This document shows, in pieces, positions 33,520 to 45,287 of a DNA stretch of 64,000 nt. The notes under the pieces were generated by a model. That model had not been told where the DNA came from and ran no database searches. It worked only from the letters and a program-made list of their open reading frames with translations. Made by a program: the position numbers and the translations under genes. Source of the DNA: Taudactylus pleione (lineage: Eukaryota; Chordata; Amphibia; Anura; Myobatrachidae); contig JAUIMM010001030.1 of assembly GCA_031769625.1 (NCBI GenBank), positions 1,185,001 through 1,249,000 on the forward strand. Reading direction: 5' to 3'. Every line of letters starts with the position of its first letter. Position 1 is the stretch's first letter.

Positions 33520-34796
33520 TTACGAGCACCAGACCTTTTCTAGCGGGGAGTAATGCCACAGCCAGGGGGAACCTTTTCACCAGGTCCCCTGGCCAAAGCA
33601 TTACCCCTGACTGCTAGTCAGCCCAGGCAGGGGATCCCTGGGGAGGTGGGGACCCACGAATAAAGGAGTCCCCCTTTCCATGGCAACCCAGGCTTAGGCT
33701 GATAGCCCGAGCTATCCCCGGCACCCCTGGAGTGGTGGGTGCCGGGTTGATTTATGTAGTGTGGTGCGATTCATAGTAGTAAAAATATTGTTTTTTGCTG
33801 TGGAATTACAGGTCCCTGTAAGCCTCCCCGCATGCTGGTACTTGGAGAACCACCAGTACCAGCATACCAGGCATTATGGGCCTGCTGGTACCTGTAGTTC
33901 CACAGCAAAATAAATCTTTAAAAAACCACAGAACACACACGCCGTGACAGTAAAAGTTTATTAAAACATACATGCACACACATGCACACTCACTATCACA
34001 CATACTCACCTATGTATCCCTATAGCCCATCACATTATGCAGGCTCGGATCAGGAGGATCCATGATGCCTGCATCTGTGTGTTATAAAAATAAACACAGA
34101 TGCATGGACAGATCTGTGAGATCCGTCTGGGCTGCTGTGGTTAAAAATATGAAAACGTGTAAAAAACAAACAAGATGAAAACGGTGTGGCCCCCCCAAAA
34201 AGAACAACCAGCACCGGGCTTTGGAGCCCCAGTACTTCTTGCGCTAAATACAGGGGACAAAGAACATAGGGGTCCCCTGTATTAAGCATAACCAGCACCG
34301 GACTGTTCAGAACCAGTCCTGGTTGCCAAAATACTAGGGACGAACGACTTAGGGGTCCCCTATATTTAGCGCAACCAGCTTTGGGCTCTAAGCCGGCTCT
34401 GGTTCTGGAAATACAGGGGAAAAATGTGTAGGGTTTCCCTGTAAATTCCAGAACCAGCACTGGACCCTTTCTAGCAGGGGGGGGTAATACCACAGCCAGG
34501 GAAGCCCTTTCACCAAAGCATTACCCCTGACCGCTAGTCAGCACAGGCCGGGGATCCCTGGGGAGCTGGAGACCCCCCTAATAAAGGAGTCAACCTCTCC
34601 AGGGCACCCTAGGCTGACAGCTTGGGGCTTTCCCCTGGACCCCTGCCTGGTGGATGCCGGGTTGATTGTGTATAGTGTGGTGCATTTGAAAGAGTTAAAA
34701 TATTTTCTTTGCTGTGAAACTACAGGTTCCAGCAAGCCTCCCCCGCATGCTGGTACTTGGAGAACCACAAGTGCCAGCATGCAGGGCATTACAGGC
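33520..34796. repeat. Dispersed G/C-rich repeat in two direct copies
   Basis: 33530-34020 and 34470-34930 share gaccgctagtcag-type, ggggatccctggggag and catgctggtacttggagaac blocks. A related family occurs at 42985-43350. No coding potential. Confidence 0.6.
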
Positions 34797-35700
34797 CCAC
34801 TGGTACTTGTAGTTACACAGCAAAATAAATATTAAAACAAACACGACACACACACCATTGAAAATAACATTTGATTAAAACATACATGCACACTCACATG
34901 CACATCTCACATACACACCTATGTATCCCTGTAGCCTATCGTGTCTGCTTTTCCATGTAGAATCCAAAGGGTACCTGTAAAGAAATTCTATACGCCCCTA
35001 CTCCTATGCATGGATTACATCCTCTTCTCTCCATGTATCCATTCCCCGATCTTGGCAAAACAAAAATCGCAAATACCTGGACTTCCGAACTTAGTACTGT
35101 CCTCTAAGGACAGTACTTCCTGAATGACTGCTCAGCCATGGGATTTCACTATAGAAACACCGTTGCTGAGCATTCATTGGCTGTGAGAGGCAAGCCTTCC
35201 ACCTCTCAGCCAATGAATGGTTCCCTCCATTGAAGTCAATAGTGGGAACCGCTCATTGGCAGAGAGGCGGAAGGCTCACCTCTATCAGTCAATGAACGCT
35301 CAGCACTGGGGTTTCTATAGTGAAATCCCACTGCTAAGCCTTCATTCAGGTAGTACCATCCATAGAGTATGGCACTAGTATCTGTGGCTCGCGTTCTTTG
35401 TTTTTTTGTTTTGCCAAAACTGGGGATTGCCTACATGGAATGAAGAGGGCGTGATCCATGTATAGAAGGGGAGTATGGATTTTTTTTTTTTTTTTACAGG
35501 TACCCTATGAATGCTGCTGGAGAAGAGAAAGCGATGGGCTTCAGGGATACATAGATGAGTATGTGAGATAGTGTGTGCATGTGTGTGTATATGTATGTGT
35601 GCATGTACAGTAAGTTTTAAGAAAGTTTTTCTTTCTACGGTGTGTGTATTGTGTTTTTTTAATATTGCTGTTGCTGTGGAACTACAGGAGGTTGAAGGCT
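34797..35700. repeat. Large inverted repeat, about 900 bp
   Basis: The arms are inverted copies over much of their length: ggtacctgta near 34973 against its complement near 35497, and GGGATTTCACTATAGAAAC (35140-35158) against its exact complement (35309-35327). Outer parts pair up to the gtagtt(a/c)cacagca block. Diverged but still strongly foldback. Confidence 0.75.
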
Positions 35701-35989
35701 GTTACAGGTGCGTGCATAAATTAACCACTGCGATGCCATACGCAGCTTGGGCTTTCACTGCGTGCAATTAGGTTAGCAGTTTCTGAGAAAGGTCAGAGCT
35801 TGTGCAAGTGTGGGTGAGGCTCCGAAGGTACTCAATGTTACCGATGATTTTGGAAGTATTACGGATGTGAGTAAGGGGAAGTGGGCTGCGACGGCAGTAC
35901 AATTACAAACCTTACCAAATTTAGCAGTGGGACTGCATGCGTAATTGCAGCTGCGATCACAATAGCAATCCGTAATGAATCAGGCCATT
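35701..35989. mobile_element. Right half of a gggcctgattcag-family MITE
   Basis: Resembles 20830-21050 and ends ccgtaatgaatcaggcc. The left half is missing, replaced by the inverted repeat. Confidence 0.55.
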
Positions 35990-36194
35990 GTTCAATTTTG
36001 GCCTAACTTTTATAATGTTTGTTAAAAAATTTAAGATTACTTATTTGCTTTAGATATCCATTATTACGGAATGGGTATGAAATACCGCCGGCCGCATGGC
36101 CCGTCAGCGGCAGCCCGTCAGCGGTAGCCCGACAAGAGCAGAGTTAGAAGCAGCGGAAGCCCGACAGCGCTGGAAATCCCGATCGTGGATAGGT

Positions 36195-36460
36195 AAGTAT
36201 CTACTAACCTAACCCCCCTAACCCCAACCCTACTTAGGGGTGCCTAACCCTAACTTCCCCCCCAAGTGCCTAACCCTAACCACCCCCTTCCCCACTGCCT
36301 AAACCTAAGTTCCCCGGGGGGGTGCCTAACCCTAAACCCCCCCCGGGGGTGCCTAACCCTAACCCTCCCTCCCCCTAGCCTAACCCTAACCCTCCCGGGG
36401 GGGGTGCCTAACCCTAAGTCCCCCCCGGGAGCCCTAAACCTAACCCTCCCCCCCCCCCGC
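36195..36460. repeat. Interstitial cctaaccctaac-type array
   Basis: Degenerate 26-30 bp units gtgcctaaccctaaccctcc plus C/G runs. Similar arrays occur at 46660-46730 and 49640-49770, with a weaker one at 48420-48495. Confidence 0.8.
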
Positions 36461-37552
36461 GGCGCACGGCATCACTACGATCGGGATGCTGGGCGCCGGT
36501 CTCCCGGCGTCGGGGAAATGCGGGCGTCTACATCTAGACTAGAGGTGTGCACCGGCCACTTTTCGTGTTTTGTGTTTTGGTTTTGGATCTGGATCTTTCT
36601 TCGTGTTTTGGATCTGGATTGGTTTTGCCAAAACCACCCTTCCGTGTTTTGGGTTCTGGGTTTTGTGTTTTGGATCTGTATTTTTTTGAAAAAAAGCATA
36701 AAAACAGCTAAAATCACAGAATTTGTAGGTTTTTCTGCTCCTATGCTATTATTAACCTCAATAACCTTAATTTCCACTCATTTCCAGTCTATTCTGAATA
36801 CCTCACACCTCACAATAGTGTTTTTATGTCCAAAAGGTTGCACCGAGGTAGCTGGATGACTATGCTAAGCGACACGAGTGGGCGGCACAAACACGTGACC
36901 CATCTAGGCGTGAAACTGCAGTGGCAGACAGGATGGCATTGAAAAACTATGCCCCAAACTGTACATAATGCAAAGAAAAAAAAGAGGTGCAAGATGGAAT
37001 TGTCCTTGGGCCCTCCCACCCACCCTTATGTTGTATAAACAGGACATGCACACTTTAACAAACCAATCATTTCAGCGCCAGGGTCTGCCACACAACTGTG
37101 GCTGAAATGATTGGTTCGTTTGGGCCCCCACAAAACAAGCTGGCAATTAATCTATCCCTGCACAAACTGGCTCTATGGAGGCAAGATGTCATCCTCCTCA
37201 TCCACCGATTCCTCACCCTCTTCAGTGTGTACATCCTCATCCTCACAGAGTATTAATTCGTCCCTGCTGGAACCACAGGTCCCTCTGTACGTTCTGGAGG
37301 CTGGTCTCCCTGGAAGAGTTGATAATTCATTTTATGAACATCATCTTCTCCACATTTTGTGGAAGCAACCTCCTACGCCTTTCGCTGACAAGGTTCCCGG
37401 CTGCACTAAACACTCTTTCGGAGTACACACTGGAGGGGGGGCAACTCAGGTAAAATAGAGCCAGTTTGTACAAAAAATTGCTTCTTTTTCCTGCCAGTAC
37501 AGGTACAGACTGTCTGACATGCCTACTTGGATGCTGTCACCGATGTAATCCT

Positions 37553-38412
37553 TTAACAGACAGACGCACGCTTGTCGCTGCTGCTTTGAGGATTCAAGTG
37601 CGGCTACAGCCCACACAATTCACAAAGACAGAAAAAAATATATATATTTTTATTGTTTGTGGAGCACACTTTGAGGGTTACACCACCCTTTAACAGACAG
37701 ACGCACGCTTGTCGCTGCTGTTTTAAGGATGCAGGTGCGGCTACAGCCCACACAATTCACAAAGACAGAAAAAAGAAGAATATTTTAATTGTTTGTGTAG
37801 AACACTTTGAGGGTGTCACCACCCTTTAACAGACAGACGCACGCTTGTTGCTGCTGCTTTAAGGATGCAGGTGTGGCTACAGCCCACACAATTCACAAAG
37901 ACAGAAAAAAGAAGAATATTTTTATTGTTTGTGTAGCACACTTTGAGGGTGTCACCACCCTTTAACAGACAGACGCACGCTTGTCGCTGCTGCTTTGAGG
38001 ATGCAAGTGCGGCTACATCGCACACAAGTCACAAACACATTAAAAAAATAGTTTTTTATTTTTTGGAGCACTTTGAGAGTTACACCACCCTTTAACAGAC
38101 AGACGCACGCTTGTCGCTGCTGCTTTAAGGATGCAGGTGCGGCTACAGCCCACACATTTCACAAAGACCGAAAAAAAAAGAACAATATTTTAATTGTTTG
38201 TGTAGAACACTTTGAGGGTGTCACCACCCTTTAACAGACAGACGCACGCTTGTCGCTGCTGCTTTGAGGATGCAAGTGCGGCTACAGCCCACACAATTCA
38301 CAAAGACAGAAAAAAAAGAAGAATATTTTAATTGTTTGTGTAGCACACTTTGAGGGTGTCACCACCATTTAACAGACAGACGCACGCTTGTCGCTGCTGC
38401 TTTGAGGATGCA
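37553..38412. repeat. 137-bp tandem array, seven units
   Basis: The block cgcacgcttgtcgctgctgc recurs at 37565, 37702, 37839, 37974, 38104, 38243 and 38381. Units also contain gtgcggctacagcccacaca. Homologous to part of the 160-bp unit, but a distinct subfamily. Confidence 0.92.
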
Positions 38413-38743
38413 GGTGGAATCTAGACGGGATTAGGAACCGGGGACACACTACCTCCATCAATTGTCTAAATCCCACTGCACTATTGGCGGATACCGGACG
38501 CACGTCTAACACCAACATAGCAGTCAAGGCCTCAGTTATACATTTTGCTTCAGGATGACTGCTGTCGTACTTCATCCTCATCGCTAGGGACTGTTGGAGG
38601 GTCAATTGTTTAGTAAAAGTAGTGATGTTCCTACTTCCTCTCTGGGATGATGAACAACTCCCAGCAGCAACAACAGCACTAGGAGGAAGTGGTTCTTGAT
38701 CTTTCCCTATTTTATTTTTATCGGAGAAAGTTTGGTCCTCCAT
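38413..38743 (-). pseudogene. Internally deleted transposase fragment
   Basis: The first 23 residues of the hAT transposase (MEDQTFSDKNKIGKDQEPLP...) are fused directly to the region equivalent to residues about 380-466 of copy 1. The BED finger and all catalytic residues are missing, and the frame then runs into the 137-bp array. This is a classical deletion derivative with no transposase function. If translated it would be a short N-terminal peptide of unknown effect. Confidence 0.85.
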
Positions 38744-38744
38744 T

Positions 38745-38969
38745 TATGTTATATTGATATATAATATACGTGCGGCTAAAGCGCACACAAACACAGAAAA
38801 TATTTTTTTATTTTTGCTGGAGAGTAGTGCACTTTGTGGGTTACACCACCCTTTAAGAAATGAGCCAGCCGGCTCATTACTTATGGGACACAGGCGCACG
38901 CTTGGCGCTGCTCCTTTGTTGATGCACGTGCAGCCACAGTGCACACGAGTCACAAACACAGAAAATATA
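38745..38969. repeat. Intermediate repeat units
   Basis: One to two units that share blocks with both the 137-bp and the 160-bp families (cacaggcgcacgcttggcgc and ttacaccaccctttaa). Confidence 0.7.
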
Positions 38970-41360
38970 TATTTTTTTGGTTTGGAGTGTACTTTGGGGG
39001 TTACAGCACCCTTTAACGGTCAAGCCAGCCGGCCCTTTACTTATGACACAGGCGCACGCTTGGCACTACTTTGTTGATGCACGTGCGGCTACTTCGCACA
39101 CAATTCACAAACACAGAAAATAATTTTTTTTTTGGTTTGGACTGGAGTGTACTTTCGGGGGTTACAGCACCCTTAACGGTCAAGCCAGCCGGCCCTTTAC
39201 TTATGACACAGGCGCACGCTTGGCACTACTTTGTTGATGCACGTGCGGCTACTGCGCACACAATTCACAAACACAGAAAATAATTTTTTTTTGGTTTGGA
39301 CTGGAGTGTACTTTCGGGGGTTACAGCACCCTTTAACGGTGAAGCCAGCCGGCCCTTTACTTATGACACAGGCGCACGCTTGGCACTACTTTGTTGATGC
39401 ACGTGCGGCTACTGCGCACACAATTCACAAACACAGAAAATAATTTTTTTTTTGGTTTGGACTGGAGTGTACTTTGGGGGTTACAGCACCCTTTAACGGT
39501 CAAGCCAGCCGGCCCTTTACTTATGACACAGGCGCACTCTTGGCACTACTTTGTTGATGCACGTGCGGCTACTGCGCACACAATTCACAAACACAGAAAA
39601 TAATTTTTTTTTGGTTTGGACTGGAGTGTACTTTCGGGGGTTACAGCACCCTTAACGGTCAAGCCAGCCGGCCCTTTACTTATGACACAGGCGCACGCTT
39701 GGCACTACTTTGTTGATGCACGTGCGGCTACTTCGCACACAATTCACAAACACAGAAAATCATTTTTTTTTTGGTTTGGACTGGAGTGTACTTTAGGGGG
39801 TTACAGCACCCTTAACGGTCAAGCCAGCCGGCCCTTTACTTATGACACAGGCGCACGCTTGGCACTACTTTGTTGATGCACGTGCGGCTACTGCGCACAC
39901 AATTCACAAACACAGAAAATAATTTTTTTTTTGGTTTGGACTGGAGTGTACTTTCGGGGGTTACAGCACCCTTAACGGTCAAGCCAGCCGGCCCTTTACT
40001 TATGACACAGGCGCACGCTTGGCACTACTTTGTTGATGCACGTGCGGCTACTGCGCACACAATTCACAAACACAGAAAATAATTTTTTTTTTGGTTTGGA
40101 CTGGAGTGTACTTTTGGGGGTTACAGCACCCTTAACGGTCAAGCCAGCCGGCCCTTTACTTATGACACAGGCGCACGCTTGGCACTACTTTGTTGATGCA
40201 CGTGCGGCTACTGCGCACACAATTCACAAACACAGAAAATAATTTTTTTTTTGGTTTGGACTGGAGTGTACTTTCGGGGGTTACAGCACCCTTTAACGGT
40301 CAAGCCAGCCGGCCCTTTACTTATGACACAGGCGCACGCTTGGCACTACTTTGTTGATGCACGTGCGGCTACTGCGCACACAATTCACAAACACAGAAAA
40401 TAATTTTTTTTTGGTTTGGACTGGAGTGTACTTTCGGGGGTTACAGCACCCTTTAACGGTGAAGCCAGCCGGCCCTTTACTTATGACACAGGCGCACGCT
40501 TGGCACTACTTTGTTGATGCACGTGCGGCTACTGCGCACACAATTCACAAACACAGAAAATAATTTTTTTTTTGGTTTGGACTGGAGTGTACTTTGGGGG
40601 TTACAGCACCCTTTAACGGTCAAGCCAGCCGGCCCTTTACTTATGACACAGGCGCACTCTTGGCACTACTTTGTTGATGCACGTGCGGCTACTGCGCACA
40701 CAATTCACAAACACAGAAAATAATTTTTTTTTGGTTTGGACTGGAGTGTACTTTCGGGGGTTACAGCACCCTTAACGGTCAAGCCAGCCGGCCCTTTACT
40801 TATGACACAGGCGCACGCTTGGCACTACTTTGTTGATGCACGTGCGGCTACTTCGCACACAATTCACAAACACAGAAAATCATTTTTTTTTTGGTTTGGA
40901 CTGGAGTGTACTTTAGGGGGTTACAGCACCCTTAACGGTCAAGCCAGCCGGCCCTTTACTTATGACACAGGCGCACGCTTGGCACTACTTTGTTGATGCA
41001 CGTGCGGCTACTGCGCACACAATTCACAAACACAGAAAATAATTTTTTTTTTGGTTTGGACTGGAGTGTACTTTCGGGGGTTACAGCACCCTTAACGGTC
41101 AAGCCAGCCGGCCCTTTACTTATGACACAGGCGCACGCTTGGCACTACTTTGTTGATGCACGTGCGGCTACTGCGCACACAATTCACAAACACAGAAAAT
41201 AATTTTTTTTTTGGTTTGGACTGGAGTGTACTTTTGGGGGTTACAGCACCCTTAACGGTCAAGCCAGCCGGCCCTTTACTTATGACACAGGCGCACGCTT
41301 GGCACTACTTTGTTGATGCACGTGCGGCTACTGCGCACACAATTCACAAACACAGAAAAT
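38970..41360. repeat. 160-bp satellite array with 1,120-bp higher-order repeat
   Basis: About fifteen units starting ggtttggactggagtgtact. Marker variants recur exactly 1,120 bp apart: ggtgaagcc at 39338 and 40458, gcgcactcttggc at 39532 and 40652, gaaaatcattttt at 39755 and 40875. A block of seven units has therefore been duplicated in tandem. Confidence 0.93.
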
Positions 41361-41965
41361 ATATTATTTTTTTAGCACTTGGGGGGAGCACCCCTGATGG
41401 ACAGAGCACCCCCTGGACAACACTACAGCACCCCTTTAGGACTGGGACACTGCACAGGACTTTGGAGTGGACACAGCCCCTATGGAGAACTGACTGCACA
41501 ACACAGTCCAGCCAGCCCCTATGGACTTTGAAGTAGTGGACACAGCCCCTATTAACAACAGCAGCACAGCACAACACAGCCAGCCCCTATGGACTTTGAA
41601 GTAGTGGACAACAGCAGCACTACACTACACAGCCCTAACTCCCACCCTCCCTCTTCACTGTCCACAGCCGAGTGAGAAAATGGCGCCGACGCGGGTACCT
41701 TATATAGGATCCAAAACCCGCGAGACTCGGAAGGCGGGATGATGACGTTTTGCCTCGATTTCAGATCCGAGTCCAGCGGGAAAAGTCGAGCCTGACTCGG
41801 ATCGGACTCGGATCGGGGGGGCTCGGGGGGGTTCGGATTTCAGAAATCCGAACCCGCTCACCCCTAATCTAGACACCCGGCATTTCACCCTTGCCGGGAT
41901 ATGACAGTCGGGAAGCCGGCTGCCGGTATTTAGGCAGTCGGCTTCCCGATTGCTTCCCATTATTA

Positions 41966-42177
41966 CAGAGGTTCTCAATCTCGGTCCTCAGGACCCCACA
42001 CAGGTCACGTTTTCCAAGTCACCCAGCAGGTGCACAGGTGTATTCATTAATCATTACTCATTTCACATATTTTAAAAGATCCACAGGTGATTATAATTAT
42101 TTCACTTTTGATTCTGTGAAGAGACCTGGAAAACATGCACTGTGTGGGGTCCTGAGGACCGAGTTTGAGAACCTGTG
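41966..42177. mobile_element. hAT-type palindromic MITE
   Basis: Termini CAGAGGTTCTCAA and TTGAGAACCTGTG with perfect 8-bp target duplication CATTATTA (41958-41965 and 42178-42185). Contains gtcctcaggacc-type inverted motifs. Confidence 0.9.
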
Positions 42178-42185
42178 CATTATTA

Positions 42186-42984
42186 CACAATAGCTGAAAG
42201 CACAGGGTGGCATTTGTATACACCCAGCAAGTCTCTACTTATCAGTTAAGGCCAGTCAGTTCGGAAAACACTCCGGGCCAGCCAGTGTAATACCACAAGG
42301 AGGTGAGGATTTAGATGTTGTGGTGCGGGTTTAAGCTGAATGTACCTGTCTACTGGATCCATCTTCTCACTTCTTCCTTTAGCGACAACTCTCAACTCAG
42401 ACCACACCCTGGCAGAAAGGCAAGTGTTTCCCAACCAATGAGATAGAGATTAAATATATATATCTCCGATTACCCCAGTCTGATATAGGTCACTTAAATT
42501 ACATAAGTAAATAGCAAGGATTTCACAAATGACTCTCTTTGCTACCACTATTTAAAATCTCACTGCACAAATAAATACTGTATAATACAGCAATAAACCC
42601 AAAGATCTATTTAGCAACTAATAGAAGTCCTAGGGGTAAATTTACTAAGAATTGTGTTTGGGAGAGTTGCATTTGAAAAATTACAGCTCAGAGATTAAAA
42701 AAAAAAAGACACACCTGCATGAAATTCGCATGCAAAACATAATTTCATAAAAATAGATGGCTATAGATATAGACCATCAAATCAAACATCGCACACTTTA
42801 CATGGTCAGGAATATAACTCATAGAATTACTAAGAATCAAGTTTGGACACGTGACAGAATACGGACAAAACCCGCAGCAGAATAGAAGAATCACATAGAA
42901 ATGTCGGTGAGCTGAGTATTGAATGGATCTGTGCAGGCTTCTGTGTACTACAGTGTAAAGAAAGGGTTCAAAATAAGAAAATAT
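42186..42984. other. Unassigned spacer
   Basis: A MITE fragment starts at about 42632 (taggggtaaatttactaag). No gene. Confidence 0.4.
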
Positions 42985-43340
42985 CAACATGGGGTCTTCC
43001 CCTAAAAGCATAACCAGCCCCAGACCTCTGAGCCCATTCTGGAAAATGGGGGGGGGGAAGATGGTGCGGGGGTCTCCCATATTTAGAGTAACCAGCCCCA
43101 AGCTCAGCCATCTGGGGGGTAACAACATTGCAGGGGGACACACATCATGGGGTCCCTCTGCCACCACATTAACCAGCCCCAAACTAGTCAACGTAGCCCT
43201 GGGGTTCCTCAGAAAGTGGGGATCCCCTAAAAAAGGGGTCCCTCTCCTGAGAATACCCTAGGGCTGAGGTGAATCCCAGAGCTAATTCCTGCACCCACTG
43301 GCACCTGTATACCCACTGTAAAGAAAATATTTTAAAAAAG
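42985..43340. repeat. Relative of the 33520-34796 repeat
   Basis: Shares aaccagccccag-type blocks and a ccaggg/tgaggt pattern, including a terminal taaagaaaatattttaaaa. Confidence 0.5.
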
Positions 43341-43673
43341 ACAAGACACACACTAAACATATTAACCACTCACATGCAATCATATTACATACTTACCTAC
43401 TCCATGGCACCGGTCAGTCTTCTCCAGGTAGACATTAAGGGGGCTTGGCAAAAAAACAAACTGGTCTCCCGAACTCAAGGACATGCAAGCACTGTATCCA
43501 CATACTGCATATAAAGTGCTTACCCGAGAATGACAGTTCCCACCTGGTTTCACGCACCTTAGCGCTGCCATAGAAACCGCACGGTGATTGACTGACAGAG
43601 GTCTGACTCTTAACCACCTTTGAGAAAGGTTAACAGCGAAACATGTTAGATGACCTGTTCCAGCAGTGGACTA

Positions 43674-43850
43674 TTGGGCTTATGTACTAAGCTTTGTTGA
43701 GAGATAAGGTGGATGGAGATAAGGGGTTTATTCACTAAAACGTGGAGAGAGATAATGTACCAACCAACCAGTTCTTGTCTGTCATATTTCAAACAGCCTG
43801 CAAAGTGACAGTTAGGAGCTGATTGGTTGGTACTTTATCTCTCTCCAAGG
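43674..43850. mobile_element. Palindromic MITE (gagagataatgtaccaacca type)
   Basis: gagagataatgtaccaacca at about 43747 pairs with ttggttggtactttatctct at about 43834. The right end is damaged. Confidence 0.55.
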
Positions 43851-44964
43851 CTGAAGAGGAGTAATATGAACTGTAGACGATGATGGGCCCAAAAGGCGAG
43901 GACAGTAAAGTAAATGTCTTTACTGAGCAGCATGTGGAAATGGGAACTGGATATATAATACTGAAGAGATGGACAGAATCGGATTGAGATGGATCCGTTT
44001 AAGACCAATTTTCAGGAATTGAAGAACTTAATCATGTTGAGACCAATGTTGACGAATTGCAGTACGGGATTGGTTTGGGACCGATGGTTGGAGGTATCGT
44101 CTGGAACCGATATAGATTAATGTTAACAAGTCTCTGTGGTAAAACCAGACTGGAATGTTAGATGGAATAGGAGACTTGATAAACAGACTTGGAACTGGAC
44201 TATAACAGACTGTAACCGTTCAGATACAGAGTACCTGGGAGCTCAGCACAGAGCTGTAACTTCAGCAGAAGCAACATTGTACTGGCAACAGAGGCCAGTA
44301 AGGAAATGGAAGTTATAGAGGAGGATCCCCAGGGATTGGATGCTCTGATCAGCTGGTCTGGGAGCAGTGCTCTGAGTGGAGGAAGAGCGTCAGGTGACAG
44401 AGTCCAACATGGCTGTGCCCATACTGTGGTTTAGGAGGGAACTCTGGCATGCAGCTTGTGTGCCATCATGCTGGGAAGACATGCTGTGAGCAAGGAGCTG
44501 CGGAGAGCCATCTCCATGCTCAGTGACAGGAAACTGAGCGGACGGGGCAGGAGCAGCACAGACAGACCTCAGCCTAAGCTGGGAGCGATTTGCAGCGTGA
44601 GTGGAACTTCGTGCCAGTCTGGACAGACAGCGGAGAGGTAAAAAAAAAAAAAAGTGTTTTTTAAGGGCCAGAGCGTGACATTCATAGTTTGCTAACCATC
44701 TGTGCGCTGTATTTTTAGCTTTTATTAATTATTAAGCATGATGTAAGTACACTTTATTTGTGGAAAAATGTTGACACCTACTGTATGCTCAGTGCAAAAC
44801 GCATCCAGCTCTCAGCGAAGCACTAACAGAGCCATGCCTCACACATGTCATCCACGTGTAAAAATGTGATCTTTGTAAAGCACCCATGTAACTATTTTTT
44901 CATTGTACTATATACCTATTATTTATTTTAAAAAAATATATTAGATATTTGTAGCTATTGCAGA
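43851..44964. other. Unassigned region
   Basis: 43900-44300 has imperfect short repeats (ttgagaccaa, ggaaccga). 44330-44640 is balanced in composition and ends gagaggtaaaa, splice-donor-like, but no open frame can be defended. Confidence 0.3.
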
Positions 44965-45287
44965 CTTAAGCTGGCCACACATGTAAAGATTTTCTGTCCA
45001 ACCATCCAACTAGTTGATTGGTTGGAATGAAAATCTGGTAACATATGGGAGTCATCAGCAATTTGCTCCTAAATGCCAGAAAACAGATGAAAATGGTCGT
45101 CAGACAAGTTTGTTAAATGTTTGATCTAAACAATTTGTTCAAACAACAGTTTTTGTCCATTTTCCGGCGTTTGGGAGCAAATTGCTGATTGTCATTTGCT
45201 TTCATACCTTACCAGATTTTCATTCCAACCAATCAACTAGTTGGCTGGTTGGACAGAAAATCTTTACTTGTGTATGCAGCTGTAGTA
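44965..45287. mobile_element. Foldback MITE (ctggccacacatg type)
   Basis: The left arm starts ttaagctggccacacatg. The block taaagattttctgtccaacc (44986-45005) is matched by its complement (45246-45265), as are gattggttggaatgaaaatc and gagcaaattgctga. Confidence 0.85.

Larger units (their letters stand above)
36540..41866 (-). mobile_element. hAT transposon, copy 2, satellite-expanded (5,327 bp)
   Basis: Perfect 8-bp target duplication ATCTAGAC at 36532-36539 and 41867-41874. The left 1.0 kb matches 25997-27030 and the right 0.5 kb matches 30470-30982 almost base for base. Most of the transposase gene is gone. A seven-unit 137-bp array, a 0.33 kb transposase fragment and a 160-bp array fill the middle. 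It cannot move by itself, but its ends match copy 1. Confidence 0.93.
36061..41965. mobile_element. GC-rich mobile element with telomere-like repeats, split by hAT copy 2
   Basis: Left piece 36061-36539 and right piece 41867-41965 resume across the hAT (cgggcgtctacatctagac, then acccggcatttcacccttgc). Related sequence at 46660-46920 confirms the joined order. The ends of the element itself are not defined and the class is unknown. Confidence 0.55.

Noticed and set aside
36195..36460. True internal telomere or chromosome-fusion scar
   Set aside because: The units are degenerate, of longer period than 6 bp, and recur within a dispersed element.
36266..36859. Open frame of 197 codons, Pro-rich
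   Set aside because: It runs through the cctaaccctaac array and into the hAT end; no protein family.
37553..41360. CRISPR-like repeat arrays
   Set aside because: Whole units repeat without unique spacers and the setting is a eukaryotic transposon.
38970..41536. Series of 70- and 86-codon frames beginning MLMHVRLLRTQFTNTE
   Set aside because: Identical frames recur every 160 bp because the DNA is a satellite; no sign of selection for protein.
44330..44650. First exon of a host gene ending in a splice donor
   Set aside because: Only a gaggta-like junction supports it; no open frame, CpG island or second exon was found.
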